This document shows positions 9,564 to 17,839 of a stretch of 64,000 bases of DNA, piece after piece. Both the position numbers and the translations under genes were made by a program. The notes beneath the pieces were generated by a model that was not told the DNA's origin, made no database searches, and was given only the letters and a program-made list of their open reading frames with translations. How positions within the stretch are numbered: position 1 is the first letter of the stretch; each line of letters starts with the position of its first letter. The DNA comes from Clostridium sp. CF012. Lineage in GTDB: Bacteria > Bacillota > Clostridia > Clostridiales > Clostridiaceae. The stretch is from contig NZ_JAHLEF010000020.1 of NCBI RefSeq assembly GCF_018861755.1, positions 1-64,000 of the forward strand, given 5' to 3'.

Positions 9564-10940
9564 CTAATAAATTACATGTGCAATAAGAACTATAATTGGT
9601 AGAGTAATTAAGGTTCTTTCTAAGAATATTATTGCTAAATCTTTAAAATTAAGTGGAATTTTTGAACGTAGAATTATAGCACCTGTTTCTGTTAAATAAA
9701 TTAATTGAGTAAAGGAAAGTGCCCCGACGATGAATCTTGTAATTTCAAATTGAGATCCTTTAACAAAAATAGCTGGCAAGAACATATCCACAAATCCTAC
9801 TATTGTAGCGGACGCTGCTAAAGATGCATCAGGTATTTTCATTAATTCAAATAGTGGGATTAACGGTATAGAAATGGTGCTAAATAGTGGAGTATATTCT
9901 GCAACTACTAATGAAACTGTACCGAGTAACATAACTATTGGCATTAAACTAAAATATACATCAGCAACTGTTTTCAATCCTGAAGTAATAAGTCCAATGA
10001 AGCCAGGCGCCAGTTCAGCTCTCTTAATTCCACGTTCAAGAGCCCAATCATGTACACCTCTTCCTGCTGGAACTTCCTCATTAATTTCAACATCTACACC
10101 TTTAAAATAGTTATCAGATTTCTTATTTAAAGGATAAATTCGTGGTAAAACTAAAGCAGCTGCAAGAGATGCAATACTTATGGTGCCATAAAAAGCCACA
10201 AAGCTTACTGATAACTTCAGAAAACTTGCAATAAACACTGCAAATGGTAATGATACTAATGAAAAACATACAGCAATAATTGAAGCTTCTTTAGAAGTAT
10301 AATAGCCTCCTTTATATTGTTTATCTGTAATAACAACCCCAACTGGTCCAGACCCAATCCATGATGCTATAGCATCAATTGCAGAACGGCCTGGTGTCTT
10401 AAATAAAGGTCTCATAAATTTCCTAATTAATGTTCCAAAATAATCCATCGATCCGAACTCCATTAATAATGGTAAAAAGAATCCTGAGAAAAAGAACCAA
10501 GTAGCTAATACCGGAAACAAGTCATTAACAACAACTCCACCAGTATTTTTATTAGATATTTTATCAAGCCCAATTACAGTCACAGAATGCAAAACTGCAT
10601 ATGCAAAAATAGCTGCTACTATTCTAATAGCAAGTGTAAGTGGAGTAACAATAAATAGCTCCTTTAAAAATTTATTATTAGAAATAAATTTTGGTTTAAC
10701 TACAGTGGAAAGCGAGGTAATTATAGCACTTGCAATTACAACATATACCATAAATTCTGGTAATCCTTTACCATAGGCCTCACTAAATTTAGCAGCAAAA
10801 TAACCTACCCCGATAGTTAGATTTCCTCCACCCCATGGAAATGGTATTACAAAAAGTAATAACCCAATAATTGATGGAATTGCAAATATTAAAATTTGTT
10901 TTGTAGAAAAACTTGGCTTAATTGTTCTTTTAATAAGCAT
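9564..10940 (-). CDS. YjiH-family membrane transporter with Gate (nucleoside-recognition) domains
   Basis: 458-aa polytopic membrane protein with about 11 hydrophobic segments. Several stretches are typical of the YjiH/Gate family: FVIPFPWGGGNLTIGVGYFA, GSGPVGVVITDKQY, FVDMFLPAIFVKG and YLTETGAIILRS. Substrates of this family are not established to my knowledge. It is first in an operon with the aminotransferase, so the substrate may be an amino acid. The upstream ATG at 10976 lies inside an operator palindrome and lacks a ribosome site. ATG 10940 follows GGGGGAGAG and is chosen. Expression is probably controlled by the divergent IclR protein. Confidence 0.75.
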   Translation of the reverse strand: MLIKRTIKPSFSTKQILIFAIPSIIGLLLFVIPFPWGGGNLTIGVGYFAAKFSEAYGKGLPEFMVYVVIASAIITSLSTVVKPKFISNNKFLKELFIVTPLTLAIRIVAAIFAYAVLHSVTVIGLDKISNKNTGGVVVNDLFPVLATWFFFSGFFLPLLMEFGSMDYFGTLIRKFMRPLFKTPGRSAIDAIASWIGSGPVGVVITDKQYKGGYYTSKEASIIAVCFSLVSLPFAVFIASFLKLSVSFVAFYGTISIASLAAALVLPRIYPLNKKSDNYFKGVDVEINEEVPAGRGVHDWALERGIKRAELAPGFIGLITSGLKTVADVYFSLMPIVMLLGTVSLVVAEYTPLFSTISIPLIPLFELMKIPDASLAASATIVGFVDMFLPAIFVKGSQFEITRFIVGALSFTQLIYLTETGAIILRSKIPLNFKDLAIIFLERTLITLPIIVLIAHVIY

Positions 10941-10960
10941 AAATCTCTCCCCCTTTATTT

Positions 10961-10975
10961 TGGAACACCGTTTCA
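10961..10975. promoter_or_regulatory. IclR-type operator, proximal copy
   Basis: TGGAACACCGTTTCA is a 15-bp imperfect palindrome, similar to the distal copy at 11022-11036 and to general IclR-family sites (TGGAA...TTCCA). It lies 20 bp upstream of the transporter start, where bound repressor would block the transcript. Confidence 0.55.
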
Positions 10976-11021
10976 TTTATGAGTATATATTACCATGGCG
11001 TGAAATCTTTTACAAGCTTTT

Positions 11022-11036
11022 TGAAACATCGTTTCA
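11022..11036. promoter_or_regulatory. IclR-type operator, distal copy
   Basis: TGAAACATCGTTTCA is a palindrome of TGAAAC and GTTTCA around three bases. Its centre lies 61 bp (close to six helical turns) from the copy at 10961-10975. It lies in the divergent region between the transporter operon and the IclR gene, so the two sites could bind cooperatively or loop. Confidence 0.6.
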
Positions 11037-11062
11037 TTATTTTTTTTGTTTTTATTCTTCTG

Positions 11063-11103
11063 ATATTAACAACATAATTTTTATAAAATTATGTTGTTAA
11101 TAT
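11063..11103. repeat. Perfect 19-bp inverted repeat in the divergent promoter region
   Basis: Arms of 19 bp (11063-11081 and 11085-11103) with a three-base centre, TAT. The core reads TTAACAACATAATTTT and its complement. There is no gene ending here and no T tail, so it is unlikely to be a terminator. It may be a cruciform or a dimer site for a second regulator. Confidence 0.55.
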
Positions 11104-11106
11104 TGG

Positions 11107-11157
11107 TATAAAACTACTTATTAAAAACTTTATCATTAAGTAGTTTTATAGTATAAT
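11107..11157 (+). promoter_or_regulatory. Inverted repeat and probable promoter of the IclR gene
   Basis: TATAAAACTACTTA (11107-11120) and TAAGTAGTTTTATA (11137-11150) form a 14-bp inverted repeat with a 16-base spacer. It is followed at once by TATAAT (11152-11157), 25 bp before the start codon. The repeat covers the -35 region, which would suit autoregulation. Confidence 0.45.
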
Positions 11158-11181
11158 TTAAATTGGGTAAGGGGTGGTTTT

Positions 11182-11952
11182 ATGGAAAATATTAATACTA
11201 TGATTGATCGTGCTGGCGAAATTTTGGACTATATATATAATTGCAATGAACCTGTAGGTGTAAGTAAAATCTCTACTGAGTTAAACTTACCAAAAGCAAC
11301 TACTTTCAGAATTCTTGTTACATTAGAAAAGTGGAACATAATCGAAAAACAGTACAATACAGACAAGTACAGACTCGGAAAAATTTTAATTAAATATGGC
11401 GCTAAGGTTTCATCTGATTTATCCTTAGTTGAGGTCGCTAGTCCAATTATTAATGCACTATCAAATAAAATTGGAGAAAGTACTAATTTAAACATTGAAT
11501 ATCATGGAAATTCTTTAAATATTTATAAATCTTCAAAGGATAATTTTAATTTAGTTTCAAAGCTTATTCCAATCAGTCCTTTAAATTGCTCTTCCTCAGG
11601 AAAAATATTTTTAAGTACTAAATCCAAAGAAGAACTTAACGAATATTTTAATAGTAAAGATTGTTATAAAAGAACTATGTATTCAATTACTGATTATGAT
11701 AGCTTTAAAAAAGAAGCTGAAACTATAAATAGTAGTGGCCTTGCATATGATAACGAAGAATATGAGTATGGATTATTCTGTGTCTCAGCTCCAATTTATC
11801 ATAAAGAAAAATTAGTTGCTACAATAAGCGTAAGTGGTCCAAAAACCAGATTGGAATATAAAGGTCTTAAAATGATTGAAGCGGAGCTTAAATTATCTTG
11901 TGAATTGGTATCAAGTCTAATAGATTTCTTAGATTCAGATAGTTTATTATAA
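11182..11952 (+). CDS. IclR-family transcriptional regulator
   Basis: 256 aa. N-terminal winged helix-turn-helix (about residues 8-65, GVSKISTELNLPKATTFRILVTLEKWNIIEK), followed by the IclR ligand-binding domain with NCSSSGKIFLS and GLAYDNEEYEYGLFCVSAPIY. Family members bind small organic effectors and act mostly as repressors of adjacent catabolic operons. It is divergent from the transporter-aminotransferase operon and two matching palindromes lie between. ATG 11182 follows AAGGGGTGG. A bidirectional hairpin follows. Confidence 0.9.
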   Translation: MENINTMIDRAGEILDYIYNCNEPVGVSKISTELNLPKATTFRILVTLEKWNIIEKQYNTDKYRLGKILIKYGAKVSSDLSLVEVASPIINALSNKIGESTNLNIEYHGNSLNIYKSSKDNFNLVSKLIPISPLNCSSSGKIFLSTKSKEELNEYFNSKDCYKRTMYSITDYDSFKKEAETINSSGLAYDNEEYEYGLFCVSAPIYHKEKLVATISVSGPKTRLEYKGLKMIEAELKLSCELVSSLIDFLDSDSLL

Positions 11953-11973
11953 AAAGACTTTCAAATACATTGA

Positions 11974-12016
11974 AAATCAGCTAACCCATTAATTCCCCTA
12001 ATGGATTAGCTGATTT
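11974..12016. terminator. Bidirectional terminator hairpin, copy 1 of a repeated sequence
   Basis: Stem AAATCAGCTAACCCATTA / TAATGGATTAGCTGATTT, flanked by CTTTCAAATACA on the left. It lies between the convergent IclR and HAD genes. A nearly identical hairpin with the same left flank is at 21517-21567. Confidence 0.7.
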
Positions 12017-12101
12017 CTTTGTATCTGTAAAAGCTATTTTCTTTTTTTTAATCAATCTCCACTTCATTGGTTTCAATTCAAACCACAAACAGTGTTTTAA
12101 T

Positions 12102-12755
12102 TTATTGACTTAACCTTATGTAATTTACTTCTTTAAAGCTATTTATCACTAAATCCGCCATGGAAATATCTTGGCTCCCTTCAGCATCGCTATTGATTCC
12201 TACACACTTCATACCTGCCTTTTTAGCCGCAAGAACACCATTATGAGAATCCTCAATAACTATACAATTTTCCGGGCTTACCCCAAGCTTCTCTGAAGCA
12301 AAAAGAAATATATCTGGTTCAGGTTTGCTTCTCGATACATAGTCCCCAGTAACAAAAACTTCAAAGTATTCTTCTATTTGAAATTTCTTTGCTATAACTT
12401 CAATTACATTTAGTGGCGATGATGAGGCGATAGCTAACTTTATACCATGCTCATACAAGTCTTTTATTAGCTCTTTAACCCCATCAATAAGTGTTATCTC
12501 GCATTCATCTGAATTAAGGTATTTAAAATATGTACTTCTATCATATTCAATTAACTCATCAAGTGTTTGATTAAGTTTATATTTATTTTTTAGAACTTCC
12601 CACATATAATGAGAGGTTGCTCCTACAAAAGAGTGATGCTCATCTCCTGTAACCTCTATGCTTAATTTTTTATAAATCTCATTTTCCAGCCTCATATGTG
12701 TAGGTTCGCTATCAATAATTACTCCATCCATATCAAAGATAACTGCTTTTAACAT
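12102..12755 (-). CDS. HAD-superfamily phosphatase, beta-phosphoglucomutase-like
   Basis: 217 aa. Motif I DMDGVIIDSEP carries the nucleophile and acid aspartates. A helical cap follows, then motif II ASSSP, the lysine in SRSKPEPDIFL and motif IV IEDSHNGVLAAKKAG. This is the subfamily IA type that hydrolyses or isomerises sugar phosphates in the cytoplasm. It is the last gene of the run from the AtuA-like gene, after a 138-bp gap that may hold a weak terminator, so co-transcription is uncertain. ATG 12755 follows AGGATGGTG. Confidence 0.85.
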   Translation of the reverse strand: MLKAVIFDMDGVIIDSEPTHMRLENEIYKKLSIEVTGDEHHSFVGATSHYMWEVLKNKYKLNQTLDELIEYDRSTYFKYLNSDECEITLIDGVKELIKDLYEHGIKLAIASSSPLNVIEVIAKKFQIEEYFEVFVTGDYVSRSKPEPDIFLFASEKLGVSPENCIVIEDSHNGVLAAKKAGMKCVGINSDAEGSQDISMADLVINSFKEVNYIRLSQ

Positions 12756-12824
12756 AAAATCACCATCCTATTATTTTCTATTATACCTTATCCTATAGCT
12801 TATAATACTACTAAAATAAGAATC

Positions 12825-12848
12825 GCGAAGTTAATTTAACAACTCCGC
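12825..12848 (-). terminator. Possible weak terminator
   Basis: Stem GCG-A-AGTT / AACT-C-CGC with TTCTTATTTT following on the minus strand. It lies between the ADP-ribosylglycohydrolase and HAD genes. The T tract is interrupted, so read-through is plausible. Confidence 0.35.
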
Positions 12849-12893
12849 TTTTATTATAGTCTAAAAATAAAATAGCAAGAAAAAATTTGATCT

Positions 12894-13880
12894 TTATTTT
12901 ATCAAATCACTGAGCTTTTGAGCAACTTCTTTTATGTCTAACCCATTAGTAAAAGCAAGACAGGTTCCAGAAGGGAATCTTGTTTTTTCAATCCACCTTT
13001 CAGGCATTTGTGAAGCACCGTATTTGGCTCCTAAAATTGCTCCTACAATGGCTCCAATTGTATCTGCATCTCTACCAAAGTTACCAGCAGCTACAACTCC
13101 AGTTCTAAAGTCTTTATTTACAAGCTTAAGCACTCCAAAGGCCGCTGCTACAGCTTCTGGAACTGACGCCTTGTAACTAGTCCAGAGTTCATCATGTAAG
13201 GGCATCCAAGCATCCATAAATTCTCCTTTGGCATTGTCTACAATTTCTAATGCTTTTTTCATGGAATGATAAAGCCATGAATCCACGGGAATTGGCCTTA
13301 AGGCGGCTTCAATTATTTGATCGATAGTTCCATCTACCATGGCAACAGAAACGGCAGCTGCCACAGCTTGTGCTCCCCATATACCTTCTCTAAAGTGACT
13401 TACACAGGCGTCTATGTTGGCTAATACTACTGCTCTTTCTGAATCGCCAGCACATATAATTCCTATAGGTGCAATTCTCATAGCTGCTCCATCACTATTA
13501 TAATATGAATTATATTCCCCTGAATAAGGGGGCAAGATGCCTCTTTTAAGGTTTCTTGCTGCTTCTATTTCGCTAGCTCCACCTCTTGGAAAATCATTTT
13601 GCGAGGCTACATTTTCCATCCAGCCTTTAACTATTCCTTCAGTTGATAGGCTTCCTTCACATTCTATTAATATTTTTGCAGTAAGCAATGCAAATTCAGT
13701 ATCATCAGTACTCCAGGAGGCTTCTTTATTAAAATCTGTGGTTATACCATATTTTAATTGATTATCTTGATTTCTTGAGGCATCTCCAAAAGAATCTCCT
13801 ATGGCTAGACCTGCCATAACACCTAAGGCTTTATCATAGGCAAGATCTCTATTATTTATTAAATCATTTCTACTTAACAA
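12894..13880 (-). CDS. ADP-ribosylglycohydrolase-family protein
   Basis: 328 aa, all-helical ADP-ribosylglycohydrolase fold. Metal and catalytic motifs: GLAIGDSFG, SWSTDDTEF, YNSDGAAMRIAPIG and NFGRDADTIGAIVGAILGA. Related enzymes remove ADP-ribose from proteins or free conjugates, but many members in metabolic operons have unknown substrates. Here it follows DUF4387 and the AtuA-like gene (31-bp gap), so it probably serves that pathway rather than defence. The start is TTG 13880, nine bases after AAGGAG. Confidence 0.85.
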   Translation of the reverse strand: MLSRNDLINNRDLAYDKALGVMAGLAIGDSFGDASRNQDNQLKYGITTDFNKEASWSTDDTEFALLTAKILIECEGSLSTEGIVKGWMENVASQNDFPRGGASEIEAARNLKRGILPPYSGEYNSYYNSDGAAMRIAPIGIICAGDSERAVVLANIDACVSHFREGIWGAQAVAAAVSVAMVDGTIDQIIEAALRPIPVDSWLYHSMKKALEIVDNAKGEFMDAWMPLHDELWTSYKASVPEAVAAAFGVLKLVNKDFRTGVVAAGNFGRDADTIGAIVGAILGAKYGASQMPERWIEKTRFPSGTCLAFTNGLDIKEVAQKLSDLIK

Positions 13881-13911
13881 TATTAAAATCTCCTTCCTAC
13901 CTTAATTTATT

Positions 13912-14223
13912 TTATGGTATTAATATATCAAAAATTGGGGCGTGCTGCTGCGCTCCATAAACATCCCTGTCACCACAGGTTCCTGAAGATATCTTTCTAC
14001 TAAAGGTTATTTTTATTCCCAATGCCTTTTTGAAAAATACCAAATTAGTGATATCCTCAGTATTAATTTTATACAGTAAAGCTATTGCCTCTTTATTAAT
14101 TTTACCTGACTTTTCCACTCTCTCATATTTCTCTACATCATCAAATAATATGTCTAGTGTTAACTCAAAGGGGCCACTATTTTTACTTCTAAGAACCTTT
14201 GCTAGATCAACTAATCTGTCCAT
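13912..14223 (-). CDS. DUF4387 domain protein
   Basis: 103 aa, essentially one DUF4387 domain: LAKVLRSKNSGPFELTLDILFDD at the N-terminus and GTCGDRDVYGAQQHAPIFDI at the C-terminus. Function not established. It is typically encoded next to AtuA-like (DUF1446) proteins, or fused to them, and probably forms a complex with them. Here it directly follows the AtuA-like gene. ATG 14223 has an ideal AAGGAGG site. Confidence 0.85.
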   Translation of the reverse strand: MDRLVDLAKVLRSKNSGPFELTLDILFDDVEKYERVEKSGKINKEAIALLYKINTEDITNLVFFKKALGIKITFSRKISSGTCGDRDVYGAQQHAPIFDILIP

Positions 14224-14309
14224 ATCTAAACCTCCTTCTATTCCTTATCTCACATATAAAGATTAGTAATCTTAATGCTGCTTGTACTTATGCTTATAAA
14301 ATTATCAAC

Positions 14310-15671
14310 CTATATGTTCCTGTATTCAATTGGGAACATCTCCTTTCCATCTTTAACATCCATGAGATGGTAAACTGAAAATTCATATACAGCACCAAAT
14401 TCCACATCACTAGGTGCAAATGGAAATGCTAAGTTACCGGAGGTTGATTTTCTACCCGCGTAGCCATAATGCATAAATGTTGAACGCACTGAGCTGCATA
14501 TAGCGCAGGCCTCACCCTGAGTCTTTGCCAATACCTCGAAAAGTACCCCTACTTCATGTGGAATATCCTTAGAAGGCTCTAATTCACCCAGTACACCGTT
14601 CTTGCCATAATTATAAAAATTAATGCTGTAGGCTTCCTTGGGTATCTCTGAAAAGTATTCTCTAACACTTTCTACAACTAAAGCTTCTACTTCTTCAAGT
14701 TTTTCTATTAAAATCGGGTCTCGCACCCCTCCTATGACAAAGGTTCTGAATAGTTTTTTCCTTGCACCTTCTAGTTTAATTTGATAGATAGGAGTTTTCA
14801 TGAGCTTGCTCCCTTTTACTCTTACTCCACTTTTGCCTTCAGCCTCAAACTCACAATTTTCTAAGTTAAGTATAATGCCTGGTCCTTTTAAAATATATGG
14901 GTGATCCTTTTCATAGAAAGTATGAGCTGCCACACTTATGGGTGTACATCTTCTATTACTATTAGTAGGATAGACCTCAAAGCTTCCCTCCTTTAATACT
15001 CCCATGATACAATCCTTTGCAGAACCTGGCTCAGCACATAGTGCCCCACATTCTAGTATCTTGCCAAGATGGTAGCACAAGGCTTCATCAAAGCCATGAT
15101 ATATTCCCACCGCAGCAAAAGGAGCTGGGTCGTAAGCTCTGCCGCATACAATAATATCAGCTTTGTTCTCTAAAGCTTCAAGTATAGGCTCCACTCCCAT
15201 TTGTGCTACTATGCCATTAGTCATATCTACAAGTTCCTCTGTAAGCATCGGCACATTTTGTGATAAGCCCTTAATCTTATTTTCCCTTATGGCTTCCTTA
15301 ACCCTACCCGCTGGAATATCAGCCCAAATTATGGCAATCTTACATTTTATATTCTCTTCTCTTAAAATCTCATTTATTATGTCCACAGTCCATTGCGTAT
15401 GAACCCTCGCCCCTGAACCTCCTGCTGAGCCTATTATTAGTGGGATTTTATGCTTCCTACTCTCCTTAATTAAAACTGATAAATCCTTTTTACATGCAAG
15501 CCTGCTCACTATTGCCACTCCAGCCCCGAGCTTGTGAGGTCCTGCATCTGTAGATCCTGCATCAACAACTACAGCATCCGGCTCCTCTTCCATTCCCCTC
15601 ATAAAATATTTAATTGGAAACCCATATCCTAAAATTGCACAAGGTGATAGTATTTTAATCTGATTTCCCAT
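14310..15671 (-). CDS. AtuA-like protein (DUF1446, acyclic terpene utilisation family)
   Basis: 453 aa. The N-terminal Rossmann-like half has VVDAGSTDAGPHKLG, IGSAGGSGARVHTQW and the signature VCGRAYDPAPFAAVG. In Pseudomonas AtuA belongs to citronellol/geraniol catabolism, but clostridial members lie in short-acid or amino-acid operons and their reaction is unknown. It leads an operon with DUF4387 and an ADP-ribosylglycohydrolase. An in-frame ATG exists at 15698, but GGAGGAG lies just before ATG 15671. About 55 bp of this gene recur at 21568-21625. Confidence 0.85.
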   Translation of the reverse strand: MGNQIKILSPCAILGYGFPIKYFMRGMEEEPDAVVVDAGSTDAGPHKLGAGVAIVSRLACKKDLSVLIKESRKHKIPLIIGSAGGSGARVHTQWTVDIINEILREENIKCKIAIIWADIPAGRVKEAIRENKIKGLSQNVPMLTEELVDMTNGIVAQMGVEPILEALENKADIIVCGRAYDPAPFAAVGIYHGFDEALCYHLGKILECGALCAEPGSAKDCIMGVLKEGSFEVYPTNSNRRCTPISVAAHTFYEKDHPYILKGPGIILNLENCEFEAEGKSGVRVKGSKLMKTPIYQIKLEGARKKLFRTFVIGGVRDPILIEKLEEVEALVVESVREYFSEIPKEAYSINFYNYGKNGVLGELEPSKDIPHEVGVLFEVLAKTQGEACAICSSVRSTFMHYGYAGRKSTSGNLAFPFAPSDVEFGAVYEFSVYHLMDVKDGKEMFPIEYRNI

Positions 15672-15949
15672 TATACTCCTCCAATTCTTTACATTCATAA
15701 CTCTAAATATAAGTTTCCTCCTTAGGTTTTCTGCTGATGATACCTTGAAACTATAGTTAAGTTAGAGCTTCGTTCCTTTTTAAACATTATATGATTAGTT
15801 GTTCAAATTTATGTAGTTATCTAATGCACCTAAGAAGGACAAATGAGTGCTAAATATACAGTAGATAACTCATCCATAACATATATGAACTATTGAATAG
15901 TAAAAAGACCACATTATGGTTATACTATTAAAAAAGTGAGGTGTTACAA

Positions 15950-16762
15950 ATGGCTATAGCCCATAAAACAGTTATTTCCTTCGGACTTGTTGCTATACCA
16001 ATATCCATGTATACTGCAACACAAGATAACGACATTCATTTTAACCAGCTCCATAAAGATGATAATTCTAGAATAAAATACAAAAAGACTTGCAGTCATT
16101 GTGGTGAGGAAATCACATCAAAGGATCTTATTAAAGGATATGAATACGATAAAGATCATTATGTAGTTATAACAGATGATGATTTAGAAAAAATTAAAAC
16201 TGAAAAAGAGAAATCCATACAGATAATACATTTTGCACAACTCAATCAAATATCCCCAATTTATTATGATAAAACATATCAAGCTACCCCTGAAGCTGGT
16301 GGAGATAAAGCATTTGAGCTTCTTCGTGCAGCACTTATGTCCGAACAAAAAATTGCAATTGGTAAAACTGTAATGGGAACAAAAGAAACTTTACTCGCTA
16401 TAATTCCACGCGAGGATGGAATATTAATATCTACAATGTATTATGAAAATGAAATTAAAGACATTGCTAAATCCTACAATAAACCAGATCTAACTGAGGC
16501 TGAACTTACCATGGCAAATGCATTAATTAATTCTATGGTTACTCCTTTTAATCCAGCTGAATATAAGGATGAATACCAGGAAAAATTGCGTGAACTACTT
16601 GAAACGAAAATATCTGGTAAAGATATTGTTGCCGCGAGGTCTGAAGCTCCAAGTAATGTCATTAATCTTATGGATGCATTAAAGGCTAGCATTGAGCAAA
16701 ATAAAGTTAAAGAAACCTCAACACATAAGGCGAAACGTAAAAAGACACCAAAAGGTGCATAA
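15950..16762 (+). CDS. ku: Ku protein, non-homologous end joining
   Basis: 270-aa bacterial Ku. It binds DNA double-strand ends as a homodimer and recruits the ligase. The core beta-barrel begins with the conserved KTVISFGLVAIPISMYTAT. QLNQISPIYYDKTYQATPE and ALMSEQKIAIGKTVM follow, and the C-terminus is a lysine-rich tail (KAKRKKTPKGA). An in-frame GTG at 15941 is part of the ribosome site GAGGTG, so ATG 15950 is the start. The stop overlaps the ligase start by one base (TAATG), so the two are co-translated. Confidence 0.93.
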   Translation: MAIAHKTVISFGLVAIPISMYTATQDNDIHFNQLHKDDNSRIKYKKTCSHCGEEITSKDLIKGYEYDKDHYVVITDDDLEKIKTEKEKSIQIIHFAQLNQISPIYYDKTYQATPEAGGDKAFELLRAALMSEQKIAIGKTVMGTKETLLAIIPREDGILISTMYYENEIKDIAKSYNKPDLTEAELTMANALINSMVTPFNPAEYKDEYQEKLRELLETKISGKDIVAARSEAPSNVINLMDALKASIEQNKVKETSTHKAKRKKTPKGA

Positions 16763-17697
16763 TGGATATCTTTGATAGCAAAAACATTAAGCCTATGCTG
16801 ATTGGTGAGATGCAAGAGGCGTTCGACAGTCCTGATTATATCTACGAGTTAAAACTGGATGGCCTACGTTGCCTTGCATATCTAGATAAGAACTCTACCG
16901 ATCTTCGTAATAAACGAAATATTAAGATGAAAGTAAAAGTTCCAGAGCTGTCAGAGATACACAAACAGGTCAAATGTCCTTGTATTTTAGATGGAGAGTT
17001 GATCATTATTAAGGATGGTAAACCAGACTTTTTTGAGATTCAGCGACGGTCTCTGATGTCAAATACCTTTAAAATCCAACTTGCCTCAACTAAATTACCG
17101 GCTACCTTTACCGCATTTGATATTCTCTACTATGGTGATCACGAGGTCAAGGATTTGACGCTTATGCAACGTAAAAAGCTACTTCAAAAAACCATTAAAG
17201 AAAACGAGTGCATTGCTATTTCTAGATATATTGAGAAACGTGGGGTTGATTTTTATGAGCTTGCAAAGCAAAATCAATTGGAAGGCATAGTTGCTAAGAA
17301 AAAGGATAGTAAGTATTATTTTGATAAACGTACTAAGGACTGGATTAAAATTAAAAATCTTCAGGATGATGATTTTGTAGTGTGTGGTTATATCTTTAAG
17401 GATAACGGTGTCATCAGCATTGTTTTAGGTCAATATTCAAGTAAAGAATTGGTATATAAAGGCCATGTTACTCTAGGAATATCCACAGTGGATTTTCAAA
17501 TAATAAAATCCGCACCTGGATTAAGCACGCAACCTTTTAGTGATTTGCCCTCTGGAAATGAGAATGCCCTATGGATAGAACCTGACCTTGTATGCACCGT
17601 GAAATATATGATGAAAACATCAAATGGTTCCTTAAGGCAACCTGTATTCAAAGGTCTGAGAGATGATAAAGCACCTAAAGATTGTATCGCAAAATAA
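16762..17697 (+). CDS. ATP-dependent DNA ligase of the NHEJ (LigD) type
   Basis: 311 aa. It contains the nucleotidyltransferase domain with the adenylation motif K31-L-D-G, ILDGELII, TFTAFDILY and EGIVAKKKDSKYY, followed by an OB-fold domain. It lacks the polymerase and phosphoesterase domains that are fused in Pseudomonas or Mycobacterium LigD. It should seal ends held by Ku, and its start overlaps the ku stop. The last 25 or so codons plus the beginning of the terminator recur as a broken fragment at 46673-46753. Confidence 0.9.
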   Translation: MDIFDSKNIKPMLIGEMQEAFDSPDYIYELKLDGLRCLAYLDKNSTDLRNKRNIKMKVKVPELSEIHKQVKCPCILDGELIIIKDGKPDFFEIQRRSLMSNTFKIQLASTKLPATFTAFDILYYGDHEVKDLTLMQRKKLLQKTIKENECIAISRYIEKRGVDFYELAKQNQLEGIVAKKKDSKYYFDKRTKDWIKIKNLQDDDFVVCGYIFKDNGVISIVLGQYSSKELVYKGHVTLGISTVDFQIIKSAPGLSTQPFSDLPSGNENALWIEPDLVCTVKYMMKTSNGSLRQPVFKGLRDDKAPKDCIAK

Positions 17698-17727
17698 TCC
17701 TATGAATAATATCATAGGATTATTTTT
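17693..17727. terminator. Bidirectional terminator after the NHEJ operon
   Basis: Stem AATAATCCTATGA / TCATAGGATTATT followed by TTTTTG. It begins within the last codons of the ligase and faces the convergent ABC permease gene. Confidence 0.8.
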
Positions 17728-17839
17728 GTTACTTCCATCCGTGCATCTTCTTCGAATCTGATATATTAACATGAGCTACTTACAATATTTATATTCTATA
17801 CGCAAAATCAATTCTATACACTGGCTAACAACTCATCTT

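Noticed and set aside
15890-15930. Forespore (sigma-G) promoter upstream of ku
   Set aside because: GAATA and CATTATG are present but only 12 bases apart, too close for a sigma-G promoter.
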